From Posidonia oceanica (lineage: Eukaryota > Streptophyta > Magnoliopsida > Alismatales > Posidoniaceae): a DNA stretch of 64,000 nt. Location of the stretch: contig JAZBRS010000020.1 of the NCBI GenBank assembly GCA_037176725.1, forward strand, positions 55,766,001-55,830,000, written 5' to 3'. A model generated the notes under the pieces. The model saw only the letters and a program-made list of their open reading frames with translations, was not told the origin of the DNA and did not search any database. This document shows positions 30,439-39,303 of the stretch, one piece after another (within the stretch, counting starts at the first letter, position 1; the number at the start of each line of letters is the position of its first letter). A program made the translations under genes and the position numbers.

Positions 30439-33400
30439 CTACTGATAGTACTTCTTGAGATAGCAGAGGTTGACGGGCTCAGACTGCTCAATCTGGTCCA
30501 TATCCTCAAGAGTCACAGCGCCTCCCGAGAAGATCTGTTTGACCACAAAGGGGCCGCGCCAATTGGGTCGGAATTTCCCTCGACCGTCAGGCAAATGAAT
30601 GGCGCGCAAGACAAGGTCCTCTGGCTGAAAGCTTCTGGGCTGGACCTTCTTCAAGAATGCTCTGGCCATCCGCTTCTGATAGCAGTGAGCGTTGTGCATG
30701 GCTCGCAATCTGCGCTCATCAATCAAGTTCAGTTGGATGCAGCGGTCTTCGACCCATTCTGCTTCTTCCAACTCAGCTTCCCGCAGGATCCGCAGAGAGG
30801 GGATCTCCACTTCAACAGGTAACACCGCTTCCATGCCGTACACCAGAGAGTACGGGGTGGCTCCTGTAGAGGTCCGGATTGATGTCCTGTACGCCCAGAG
30901 CGCGTACGGGAGCTTGTCGTGCCAATCCTTGTGGATTTCTGCCATTTTCTTCAGAATCTTGACAATGTTCTTGTTTGCAGACTCCACTGCTCCGTTCATC
31001 TGAGGCCGATAAGGCGAGGATCGATGGTGCTTGATTCTGAGACCTTGCAGGTATTCTTCGATCCTTTTGGCAATGAAGTTTGAGCTGTTATCAGAGATGA
31101 CAGAGTACGGGACCCCATATCGGGCAACGATATTGTTTCTGATAAATTTTTCTGTTGCCGAAGCGGTGACTGTCCTGTAAGAGGCCGCTTCCACCCACTT
31201 GGTAAAGTAATCAATCGCCACCAGAATGTAACGATGACCATTTGAAGCAGCAGGGTGGATGGCGCCAATGACATCGATCCCCCAGGTGGAGAAAGGCCAT
31301 GGCGAAGACATGTTGTGCAGCTGATGTGGAGGGGCCTTGATGAAGTTTCCATGGATCTGACAGTTGTGGCATCTACGCACGAACCGGCAGCAGTCAGCTT
31401 CCATGGTCTGCCAGAAATAACCTTGCAGCATGATCTTCTTGGCCAGGAGGACGCCGTTCATGTGCGGGCCACAGGTCCCCGCATGCACTTGAAGCATCAG
31501 CGTGTCAGCCTCCGATTTGTTCAGGCAGCGCAGTAGCATCTGATTGTATGACCTTCTGTATAGCTGCCCGGCCCCTAACACATACTTTGACGCCAGACGC
31601 GCCAAAGTTCTCTTGTCTGCCGCCGTGGTATCAGGAGGAAAGTTACCAGACTCCAAGAAAGACTTTATGTCTTGATACCAGGGCTGCCCCTCTGCGGGAT
31701 CCGCTTCTTCTATGCTCATGCAGTATGCGGGCTGCTCAATGCGAGTGACTGATACATCCACAGTGCTGTCTTCGGATATGGTGAGCCAGGATGCCAAAGT
31801 TGCTAGTGCGTCTGCATACGCGTTCTTTGCTCTGTTCAGGTATGTGAAGCGGATGCTCTTGAATTCTTTCATCAGCCTCAATAGGTGTTCGTGATACGGC
31901 ACAAGCTTGGGATCTTTTGTCTTCCATTCGCCGTTCACTTGAGAAATCACCAGCATGGCATCGCCGTGCACATGCAGCTTCTGCGCCTCATGCTCGAGGG
32001 CGACTTTCAACCCCAGGATGCATGCTTCGTATTCTGCTTCGTTGTTTGTGCAGGTGAAAGTCAGCTTCCTCGCGAAAGGAGTCATCTGTCCTTGGGGCGT
32101 GGTCAGCACTGCGCCTACGCCTCTGCCCTTCTTGTTGACTGCACCATCAAAGTAGAGCTGCCATTCCTCTGCTTCTTCAGGATCTTTCTGCTCAGAGTCC
32201 TCCATTGCAAAGAGAATGTCTTCATCAGGGAACTGCGTCTGGAGGGGTTGGTATTCAGGCAGAGGGAGGTCAGCAAGATGGTCTGCCATTGCTTGACCCT
32301 TCATGGATTTCTGTGTGACGAAGGTGATGTCGTACTGAGACAATAACACCTGCCACTTAGCACATCTGCCCACCATGGCCGGCTTCTGGAAGAGGAATTT
32401 GATGGGATCGTGCCGGCATAAGAGCTGCACTGGGTATGCCATCATGTAGTGCCTCAGCTTCTGTGCGGCCCAGACAAGGGACAAGCAAGTCTTCTCTAGT
32501 GTTGTGTACCTGGCTTCGCATTCATTAAATTTCTTGCTCAGGTAGTAGATGGCGCGCTCCTTCCTACCAGATTCGTCATGCTGGCCCAAGACGGCGCCCA
32601 TGGAATGCTGCGTGGTAGAAAGGTAGAGAAGCAAAGGTCTCCCCGGCGTAGGCGGGACCAGGACAGGAGGCTTAATCAACAGCTGCTTGATCTTGGCAAA
32701 TGCAGCCTGACACTCCTCGCTCCAGTGAATCTGCGCATTCTTCTTTAAGAGCTTGAATATGGGTTCGCAGATGGGCGTAAGCTGTGCAATGAAGCGACTG
32801 ATATATTGTAAACGCCCAAGCAGACTTCTGACTTCTTTTTCAGTTCTAGGGGGTGGCATGTCCACGATGGCTTGTGCTTTCAACGGGTCCACCTCAATCC
32901 CCCTTTGGCTAACAATGTAGCCGAGCAATTTGCCAGAAGATACCCCGAATACGCACTTCTTGGGATTCAGGCGCAGCTTGTACTTCCGTAGACGGTTAAA
33001 GAGCTTTCTGAGATAGGCAAGATGATCCTCGGGCTCTTTGGTTTTGGCGATCATATCGTCTACATAGACCTCCACTTCTTGGTGCATGAGGTCGTGGAAT
33101 AGCGCAGTCATGGCCCTTTGATAGGTTGCACCAGCATTCTTCAGGCCGAACGGCATGACTTGGTAGCAGAAGACTCCCCAAGGGGTGATGAATGAAGTCT
33201 TTTCCATGTCCTCTTCTGCCATTTTGATCTGATTGTATCCAGAAAAGCCGTCCATGAAGGAGAGCATCTTGTGGCCTGTTGTATTGTCGACTAGGACGTC
33301 AATGTGAGGCAATGGAAAGTCGTCCTTGGGACTCGCCTTGTTCAGGTCCCTGTAGTAGATACAGATCCGGATTCGGCCATCTTTCTTGGGCACAGGTACA

Positions 33401-36400
33401 ATGTTTGCCAGCCATTCAGGATAAAGAACGACCTTCAGAAAGTTGACACCAAGCTGCTTCATTATCTCTTCTTTGATCATGAGCAGCCACTGCGGTCGCC
33501 ATCTTCTCAATTTCTGCTTTACTGGCTTGGCATCCGGATTTAGGGGCAGATTGTGCACCACTATCTCTATGTCAAGGCCGACCATATCTTCATAACTCCA
33601 GGCGAAGACATCCGCATATTCTTTCAGGAATGCGATGAATTCTGCTCGGGCCTGGGCGGACAGCTGGGCACTGATGCAAACTTCTCTGACTTCCTCAGCT
33701 GTGCCGATGTTGACAACCTCCGTTTCTTCTTCAACATGGAGATTGGGGCCTTCTGGGTCGTCGTCATAGGGCCGGAACTCGGGCAAAGGTTCGTCAGTCT
33801 CGTCCATGCCCGTATCATCCTCCTCTCCATAGGCAATAAGTTCTGAGAGGATCTCTTTTTCGAAGGAAGGGCTTGTGATGTTGAAAGAGTGTATGTGTTC
33901 CGCTGCTTGGCCCTGGTGACGTTTCAGGATGGTCACGCTCACTCGGGTATTCTTGTAGCCTCGGTGCGCGACCTCCGTCCCAGCAACTCCTTCTACTGTT
34001 TGCTCTGGCCTGGCTGGCTCTGCTGAGTGCTCTGTTGATACTGCTGAAGGCTTAGCTGACTCTACTGCTGATACTGCTGACTGTTCTGCTGCTGAGGCTG
34101 CTGACTGCTCTGCTGCTGAGGTATTCTGCTCTGTTACTGCTGCTGCATGTACTGCTGATGTTCCTCCCTCTGGGTCTTCTAGTGTGCTTGTGGAGGATAC
34201 GCCAGACTGGCGGCTGATCTGGTTACTGCCGCTCGGTATATTGTTCAGGTGAGGCATGGGTTGCACAAACCACCTAGACCCGCCTTCTGGTTGAAAAGTG
34301 ATGAGCTCATCTGGTCTAGGGGAGTCCGGCACTGCTGAGTCTTCTAGGACCATGATAGAGGCATGGTCCTCTTGCAGAGGAGGATCCGTGACTACGGCTT
34401 TCCCTTTCCTTTCTGCAGCTTGGTGATCTGCCAGGTCATCTGCTATCGACTTGAGTTGTTCTTGATAAAGCAACTCTAAGTCGGACATCCAGGAATCGAC
34501 CTGGGCTTCTATCGCCACTCCTTCTTCTTCGTCCGAGGGGGAGTCGACGTAGTAGGCGCCGGGGGCCTGCGGCACTGGCCCGGCTGCAAGACAGATCGCC
34601 GCCCTTGAGGTCTGCATGATCTGGTTCACGGGCGCGTCCGATGGTGGCAACTCTGACGTAGATGGCCCAAATAGACAGGCTAGCGGTGCTAAGGATGGAT
34701 AAGCTGCCATGGTCACAGTTGGAGAATAAGCAGGGGTGCTCTTTAGAGGGCTCAAGGGCCCGGAGAGTGTAGTGCTCAGTTGGCCTTTTGTATCAGGCCG
34801 TAACTGAGAGAGTGCAGCCTCTGACGCCATGGGGTCTTGCCATGAGAGCTGCTGCTGGTTGTCAGGAGAATGCGAAGCGGACTGCGCCAGCTGCATTCCT
34901 GAAGATGATGCTGAGGGAGCGGGCTGAGCCGCGCTGCTGACTGAGCTGATAGATGGTCCCTCCAGAGATGGGGACAGTGGCACTGATGTGGTTGTGACCG
35001 CCGGTAGCATGTTTGGTTCTGTCAGAAGGAGTGTCTCTAACTCCTGCACTGCTGCCTGAACTTGTGATGCAGATGTGGCTGCAAAAGAGTGGGAACTTGC
35101 TTGTTCTGCCACAAGGCTTGCTGAGCTGCCTGCTATATCTGCCAGAGGGGGAGCTGAAAAGACTGACTGTGGGGCCTCTGCTCTGACCACTGTTTCTGCT
35201 GAGCTGATTGGGACTGCCTCTGTTGTGCCAGACTGCTCCTCATCCGAGTAGTAGTCCTCAACACACACCCAATCCTCTGTCGGCATCGTGGCTTGATCGT
35301 TGGTGGATCCCAGAATTCCTGCACTGGTGAAGTTAGTGAGGTCTCTGGGGATGGCTGGTGCATGGGCTTTGAGCTGGAAGCAGTGATCTTCTTCGAGCTT
35401 TGGTTCATAGCCGAGGCCTTCAGACTTCCTTCGCTCCACTGCTACGATCGGCTCCGCGATCCCTTGGCCGTGACGCCCGAGCGGCGTGCCCTTTGTGTAA
35501 CCCCACCTGTGACATACATTCTCGACCATTCGAAAGGGGTCACTGTGAACGGCCAAAGAGTTGACACGTTCAAGATCAGGAACGAAGTTAACTGGCTCGC
35601 ACCGGTTAACACGATAGAGGGCTTCAGAAGTCTCGGGGTCAAATGGGATAGATTGCGAAGACACGGGAGAGACTGCTTCGATCCGCTCCTTCTCAAAGTT
35701 CTCCGCCATGACGACAATGACATCATCGCCACGACGGTACTTTATCATTCGATGGAGAGTCGAAGGAAGGACCTGATGCTTGTGAAGCCAAGGGCGCCCA
35801 AGCAGAAGATTGAAGTTAGGCTTCAAGTCGACGACATAGAATTCTACGTCGAAGACGACCGGACTGATAGCCAGAGGGATAATCAGAATCCCTAGAGCGT
35901 CATGGTGAGTGTTGTCAAAAGCAGTCATTCCCTTCACGGCTGGCGTGATATCCTCGGCTTTGAATCCGAGCTTGGTTGCTGTACGCAAGGGGCAGACGTT
36001 AAGGCCTGACCCGTTATCAACCAGTGTTAGGGGAATGCGGAAGTTTCTGAACTGCACCGTGACGAATAGGGGCTGGTTGTGATTAATCCCCGCCGGAGGC
36101 AGTTCATCACTCGTAAAAGAGATGACCTGGGGCTCCGCGATTAACCCAACCATGCTCTCCAAGGCAGAAGGCTCAATGGACTGGGACACACGAGCAGCCT
36201 GGAACACGCGAAGAAAAGCCTCGCGGTGCTCGGCAGAAGTGTGGATCAAATCCCAGATAGAGATGTCGGCTTTGACCTTCTTAAGCTGAGAGGTTAAGTC
36301 TGCTTTAGGTTGGCTTCTCCTAGCAGCTGGAGGAGTGGTTCTAGCAGGTTCTAAGGGGATAGTGGAAGGAAGCTGGGTTACTACAGGCTGGGTAGGGATT

Positions 36401-36861
36401 TGGCTAACTACGGGCTGATCTGGGGTTGGATCTGCTATGGGTTGGCTTGAGGGTGGGGGCATAACAGGTCTAGGGTGAGTTGGCCTAGTTGCCGGCACTG
36501 GGGGCCTATAAACCCTCCCCGATCGCGTTACTTCCGCGCACATTTCTGTGGCGTAGCTGTAAGGGACGCGATGGGTGTCCAGGGTCAAATCAATGACGAC
36601 TGGAGCACGTGCTGCGAGCACAGGAGGGGTTACAGGGGGGCCTACAGGATACTGAGGTCTGTCTAAGGGATATGGTTGTTGTGGTGGGAAGGCTGGGGCA
36701 GGTTGAGGTCTGCCTAGGAGGTGTAGCCGAGGTCTATCTAAGGGGTATGGTTGTTGGGGTGGGAAGGCTGGGGCAGGTTGAGGTCTGCCTAGAAGGTGTG
36801 GCTGAGGTCGCCCTAAAAGGTGGATAGGGGAACTAGGCTGGGCCCTAGCTAGAAGGTGCAC
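30439..36861 (-). CDS. pol: Pol polyprotein of element 1: protease, RT, two RNase H domains, integrase
   Basis: A 2140-codon open frame in the same frame as gag; the first in-frame start-like codon after the gag stop is GTG, so it is probably made as Gag-Pol. Order: proline-rich tandem repeats (1-75), aspartic protease LVDNGSGLNV with Asp282, a G-patch-like stretch (about 449-485), a long Ser/Ala/Glu-rich linker (about 490-1000), RT with YVDD (Asp1268-Asp1269), and a gypsy RNase H whose first catalytic Asp is lost (LYLSTTQHSMG). Next comes an archaeal-type RNase H (LYFDGAVNK Asp1572, NNEAEYEA, HGDAMLV, YADAL), then integrase with an HHCC finger (about 1790-1840), the Asp1863/Asp1924/Glu1960 triad with 35 residues between the last two, and a GPF motif near the end. 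No chromodomain. The dual RNase H is the mark of the Tat lineage. No frame break; likely active. Confidence 0.95.
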   Translation of the reverse strand: MHLLARAQPSSPIHLLGRPQPHLLGRPQPAPAFPPQQPYPLDRPRLHLLGRPQPAPAFPPQQPYPLDRPQYPVGPPVTPPVLAARAPVVIDLTLDTHRVPYSYATEMCAEVTRSGRVYRPPVPATRPTHPRPVMPPPSSQPIADPTPDQPVVSQIPTQPVVTQLPSTIPLEPARTTPPAARRSQPKADLTSQLKKVKADISIWDLIHTSAEHREAFLRVFQAARVSQSIEPSALESMVGLIAEPQVISFTSDELPPAGINHNQPLFVTVQFRNFRIPLTLVDNGSGLNVCPLRTATKLGFKAEDITPAVKGMTAFDNTHHDALGILIIPLAISPVVFDVEFYVVDLKPNFNLLLGRPWLHKHQVLPSTLHRMIKYRRGDDVIVVMAENFEKERIEAVSPVSSQSIPFDPETSEALYRVNRCEPVNFVPDLERVNSLAVHSDPFRMVENVCHRWGYTKGTPLGRHGQGIAEPIVAVERRKSEGLGYEPKLEEDHCFQLKAHAPAIPRDLTNFTSAGILGSTNDQATMPTEDWVCVEDYYSDEEQSGTTEAVPISSAETVVRAEAPQSVFSAPPLADIAGSSASLVAEQASSHSFAATSASQVQAAVQELETLLLTEPNMLPAVTTTSVPLSPSLEGPSISSVSSAAQPAPSASSSGMQLAQSASHSPDNQQQLSWQDPMASEAALSQLRPDTKGQLSTTLSGPLSPLKSTPAYSPTVTMAAYPSLAPLACLFGPSTSELPPSDAPVNQIMQTSRAAICLAAGPVPQAPGAYYVDSPSDEEEGVAIEAQVDSWMSDLELLYQEQLKSIADDLADHQAAERKGKAVVTDPPLQEDHASIMVLEDSAVPDSPRPDELITFQPEGGSRWFVQPMPHLNNIPSGSNQISRQSGVSSTSTLEDPEGGTSAVHAAAVTEQNTSAAEQSAASAAEQSAVSAVESAKPSAVSTEHSAEPARPEQTVEGVAGTEVAHRGYKNTRVSVTILKRHQGQAAEHIHSFNITSPSFEKEILSELIAYGEEDDTGMDETDEPLPEFRPYDDDPEGPNLHVEEETEVVNIGTAEEVREVCISAQLSAQARAEFIAFLKEYADVFAWSYEDMVGLDIEIVVHNLPLNPDAKPVKQKLRRWRPQWLLMIKEEIMKQLGVNFLKVVLYPEWLANIVPVPKKDGRIRICIYYRDLNKASPKDDFPLPHIDVLVDNTTGHKMLSFMDGFSGYNQIKMAEEDMEKTSFITPWGVFCYQVMPFGLKNAGATYQRAMTALFHDLMHQEVEVYVDDMIAKTKEPEDHLAYLRKLFNRLRKYKLRLNPKKCVFGVSSGKLLGYIVSQRGIEVDPLKAQAIVDMPPPRTEKEVRSLLGRLQYISRFIAQLTPICEPIFKLLKKNAQIHWSEECQAAFAKIKQLLIKPPVLVPPTPGRPLLLYLSTTQHSMGAVLGQHDESGRKERAIYYLSKKFNECEARYTTLEKTCLSLVWAAQKLRHYMMAYPVQLLCRHDPIKFLFQKPAMVGRCAKWQVLLSQYDITFVTQKSMKGQAMADHLADLPLPEYQPLQTQFPDEDILFAMEDSEQKDPEEAEEWQLYFDGAVNKKGRGVGAVLTTPQGQMTPFARKLTFTCTNNEAEYEACILGLKVALEHEAQKLHVHGDAMLVISQVNGEWKTKDPKLVPYHEHLLRLMKEFKSIRFTYLNRAKNAYADALATLASWLTISEDSTVDVSVTRIEQPAYCMSIEEADPAEGQPWYQDIKSFLESGNFPPDTTAADKRTLARLASKYVLGAGQLYRRSYNQMLLRCLNKSEADTLMLQVHAGTCGPHMNGVLLAKKIMLQGYFWQTMEADCCRFVRRCHNCQIHGNFIKAPPHQLHNMSSPWPFSTWGIDVIGAIHPAASNGHRYILVAIDYFTKWVEAASYRTVTASATEKFIRNNIVARYGVPYSVISDNSSNFIAKRIEEYLQGLRIKHHRSSPYRPQMNGAVESANKNIVKILKKMAEIHKDWHDKLPYALWAYRTSIRTSTGATPYSLVYGMEAVLPVEVEIPSLRILREAELEEAEWVEDRCIQLNLIDERRLRAMHNAHCYQKRMARAFLKKVQPRSFQPEDLVLRAIHLPDGRGKFRPNWRGPFVVKQIFSGGAVTLEDMDQIEQSEPVNLCYLKKYYQ

Positions 36862-36876
36862 AGGGGATTGAGCCTA
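36862..36876 (-). other. In-frame TAG separating gag and pol
   Basis: The gag stop is TAG at 36874-36876 (minus strand). Four sense codons follow before the GTG counted as the first pol codon, with no change of frame. The local reading is CCT TAG GCT CAA. Either the stop is read through to give Gag-Pol, or it is a single CAG-to-TAG change in a formerly continuous frame. Confidence 0.85.
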
Positions 36877-39303
36877 AGGGAGCACGGTGGGAGGCGCGAG
36901 AGGGTGCTCCGGCCTGGCGCGCGGTCGGATCAAATGGATTCCCGACTCAGAGCCGGCAACTGCTGCGAGATAGAGACTGACCGGGAAAGGCTCAGAGATG
37001 TCAGAGATAAGATCGGAAGGGTCTACTTCAGAGGTAGCAGGCCCAGAAGGAAAGACAGAGTGGATGCCTGAGGTTCCCGCCCCTCCCGGATAAGAGTGCT
37101 CCGGTAAAGGTTGGGAGACGATGCCAGAATGCGGGGGAACAGCTGGAGATGCAGATGCATGAGTGCGTGCTTGAGTGGATGCCTCGTGCGTGTCGATCAC
37201 AATCGTTCCCGATTCGATCAGGTCCTGAATTGCGTTCCGCAGGGAGAAGCAATTGTCCGTCGAATGCCCGACGCTTCGATGGAAATTGCAGAAGAGGTCC
37301 GACCTAAACCAATGCGGCAGGGGGCTTGGCGGCGGACGAACCTCCGGGAACTTCAGGAGTGATGCCACCTTTGGCAAGATGACCGTGAGTGGTTCCACCA
37401 GTGGGGTGAAATTCCGCCTCTCAGTGGGTGGTCTTCTTTGCCTCGGGTACGGGCCTTGCTGAACCGGTGCGGCAGGATAGACCGGTCTAGCGGTGGTTGT
37501 GATGTGTGGTGTGTGTGGATTCCTAGGTGCAGGAGCGTACACCATCTGAGCTGGGGCAGGCCGAGACGGCAAGCGAACAGGCACAGCAGGAGAATCGACG
37601 AATGCAACAGCGGGTTTCGGCGAATCCTTCCTCTTCGGGTGGTTGTTGTTGCTGCCGCTGTTGTTGTTGTTGGAGGTGCTGCTGTTGGCACTGTTGCTAC
37701 TGATCGTTGCCTGCTTAGCGAACGCAGAGAGAGCCGGGAAGTTGCCACTCCGCAAAGAACTCTCTACGCGCGCTCCAGCTCTGATGAGTGCTGCGAAAGT
37801 AGTGACTGGCTGAATGCTAAGCAGAGCTCCGAGGGACGGCTGCGCCCCTTTGATAACGATCTCGATAGACTCCTCGTCAGAGGGTCTATCTCGAACCTGA
37901 GAGGCAAGGGCGCGCCAGCGGCCGACGTACTCCCCGAACGGCTCGCCAGAGTTCTGCTTGATGGCGATCAAGTCCGCCCTCTTTGGGACAAGATCGAGGT
38001 TGAAGGAGTATTGCTCCAGGAACGCCTGGCTGAGGTCGTTCCAAGTCTTGATGGCTGACATATCGAGTGATGTGAACCACTTGAGTGCCGGCCCGGTCAA
38101 ACTCTTCTGGAACAAGCGGATCAGCAACCTCTCGTCAGCCTGAAGCTGAGCGAGATCACCGCAATACGCCTTCAGGTGTGCTACGGGGCAGCCCCTACCA
38201 TTATATTTCTCGAAGTCCGGGATTTTGAACTTCGGAGGGAGTACCGCCTCTGGAAAGCAACAGAGGTCTCGGAATTGGTAGGTCTGGTGCTCAGTACCCT
38301 GCACTAGTCGTAGTGCTTTCTCCAAGACGTCCATCCGGTTATTGATGGGGTCTTGGATTGCTACTGGAGGAGAGGGATCAGCAGGGGTAGCGAGCACATA
38401 CGCCGAATGGGTCGCACCTAAGTGCTCCTCCGGATCTACCATAGCGTCGCCTGGTGGAGCAACGGGATGGCCGACGTATCCGTGCTGGGGGATAGTGTAT
38501 GCAAGAGTGTATGCAGGATGCTGGACTTGAGGGAGAGGAGAAGAATAAATGCCATGCTGTGCTGGGATAGGGGGTGGATGACGGAGCGCCAATTGCTGTA
38601 CAGGCGGGGTGCCAGACAGCGAGCCAGTGGGGTACTGGGCTCCAGCCGATCCGAAGGGTTGACCACCAGAAGGAAGTGGAGCATGCTGTGCCAAGTGTTG
38701 TGCAGGAGGAGGCGGTAAACGAGCCCCCATCGTCGGAACCGTGAGCAGTTGCGACGATGGTCGAGGCGGAGGTGTAGAGGTCGATGCAAGGAATGCAGGA
38801 ACTGGCCTCGGAGGAACCTCAGGGACGACAGAGACAGAAGAAGGACGAACTAATAGAGCCATGCCCTGCAGTCTCTGGGCGAGCTCCATCAGATGCTGGT
38901 ACTGCGCCTCGGGCGTCTCGCCAGTGGGGACGCTGAAGTGCAGTGCCGGCGGAGGCTGAGAAACAAGTGGCACGGACACAGACTGTCCGGGAGGGAAGGA
39001 TTCTACAGAGAAGGTCGCAGCAGCGGTGGAAGGGATGTTGAAAGCGACGTATCCCTGGGACGGAGGGGGCAGTGGCGTCTCCGGAGCGCGAGTAACGGCC
39101 GTCAAGATAGATTCGGCGACCGGATCCGGAGGAAGGGAGGCTTGCCACTGTCCCGGGGTGTACTGAGAACCTAGAGACGTCAGAGGAGGAAACCCTGGCG
39201 TCGGAGGGGGAACAAGAGGGACAGAGGGAGCAACCAGAGGGGCCGGAACGGAAACACCCTCCGTGACGGGAGTAAAAGAAGGCTCACTAACGTACTGGGC
39301 CAT
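36874..39303 (-). CDS. gag: Gag polyprotein of element 1
   Basis: 809 codons from the ATG at 39303. This ATG is chosen because its MAQ context is kept in gag of element 2 (8275) and element 4 (53625), and because no other ATG lies between it and the acceptor-like site at 39486. The open frame extends upstream to 39480 without an ATG. Residues 1-370 are rich in Pro/Ser/Ala/Gln. The retrotransposon gag core is at about 370-515 (LFQKSLTGPALKWFTSL, WNDLSQAFLEQY). A variant zinc knuckle, CNFHRSVGHSTDNC (Cys672 to Cys685, C-x2-H-x4-H-x4-C), follows. The product should form the particle and bind the RNA. The frame is intact. Confidence 0.93.
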   Translation of the reverse strand: MAQYVSEPSFTPVTEGVSVPAPLVAPSVPLVPPPTPGFPPLTSLGSQYTPGQWQASLPPDPVAESILTAVTRAPETPLPPPSQGYVAFNIPSTAAATFSVESFPPGQSVSVPLVSQPPPALHFSVPTGETPEAQYQHLMELAQRLQGMALLVRPSSVSVVPEVPPRPVPAFLASTSTPPPRPSSQLLTVPTMGARLPPPPAQHLAQHAPLPSGGQPFGSAGAQYPTGSLSGTPPVQQLALRHPPPIPAQHGIYSSPLPQVQHPAYTLAYTIPQHGYVGHPVAPPGDAMVDPEEHLGATHSAYVLATPADPSPPVAIQDPINNRMDVLEKALRLVQGTEHQTYQFRDLCCFPEAVLPPKFKIPDFEKYNGRGCPVAHLKAYCGDLAQLQADERLLIRLFQKSLTGPALKWFTSLDMSAIKTWNDLSQAFLEQYSFNLDLVPKRADLIAIKQNSGEPFGEYVGRWRALASQVRDRPSDEESIEIVIKGAQPSLGALLSIQPVTTFAALIRAGARVESSLRSGNFPALSAFAKQATISSNSANSSTSNNNNSGSNNNHPKRKDSPKPAVAFVDSPAVPVRLPSRPAPAQMVYAPAPRNPHTPHITTTARPVYPAAPVQQGPYPRQRRPPTERRNFTPLVEPLTVILPKVASLLKFPEVRPPPSPLPHWFRSDLFCNFHRSVGHSTDNCFSLRNAIQDLIESGTIVIDTHEASTQARTHASASPAVPPHSGIVSQPLPEHSYPGGAGTSGIHSVFPSGPATSEVDPSDLISDISEPFPVSLYLAAVAGSESGIHLIRPRARPEHPLAPPTVLP

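Noticed and set aside
30391..30822. 143-codon plus-strand ORF at the end of pol
   Set aside because: Antisense shadow of the integrase C-terminus; no independent motif.
35293..35895. 200-codon plus-strand ORF inside pol
   Set aside because: It is the antisense shadow of the protease region. Some Tat relatives (Grande/Retand) have antisense ORFs, but those lie downstream of pol, and nothing here supports translation.
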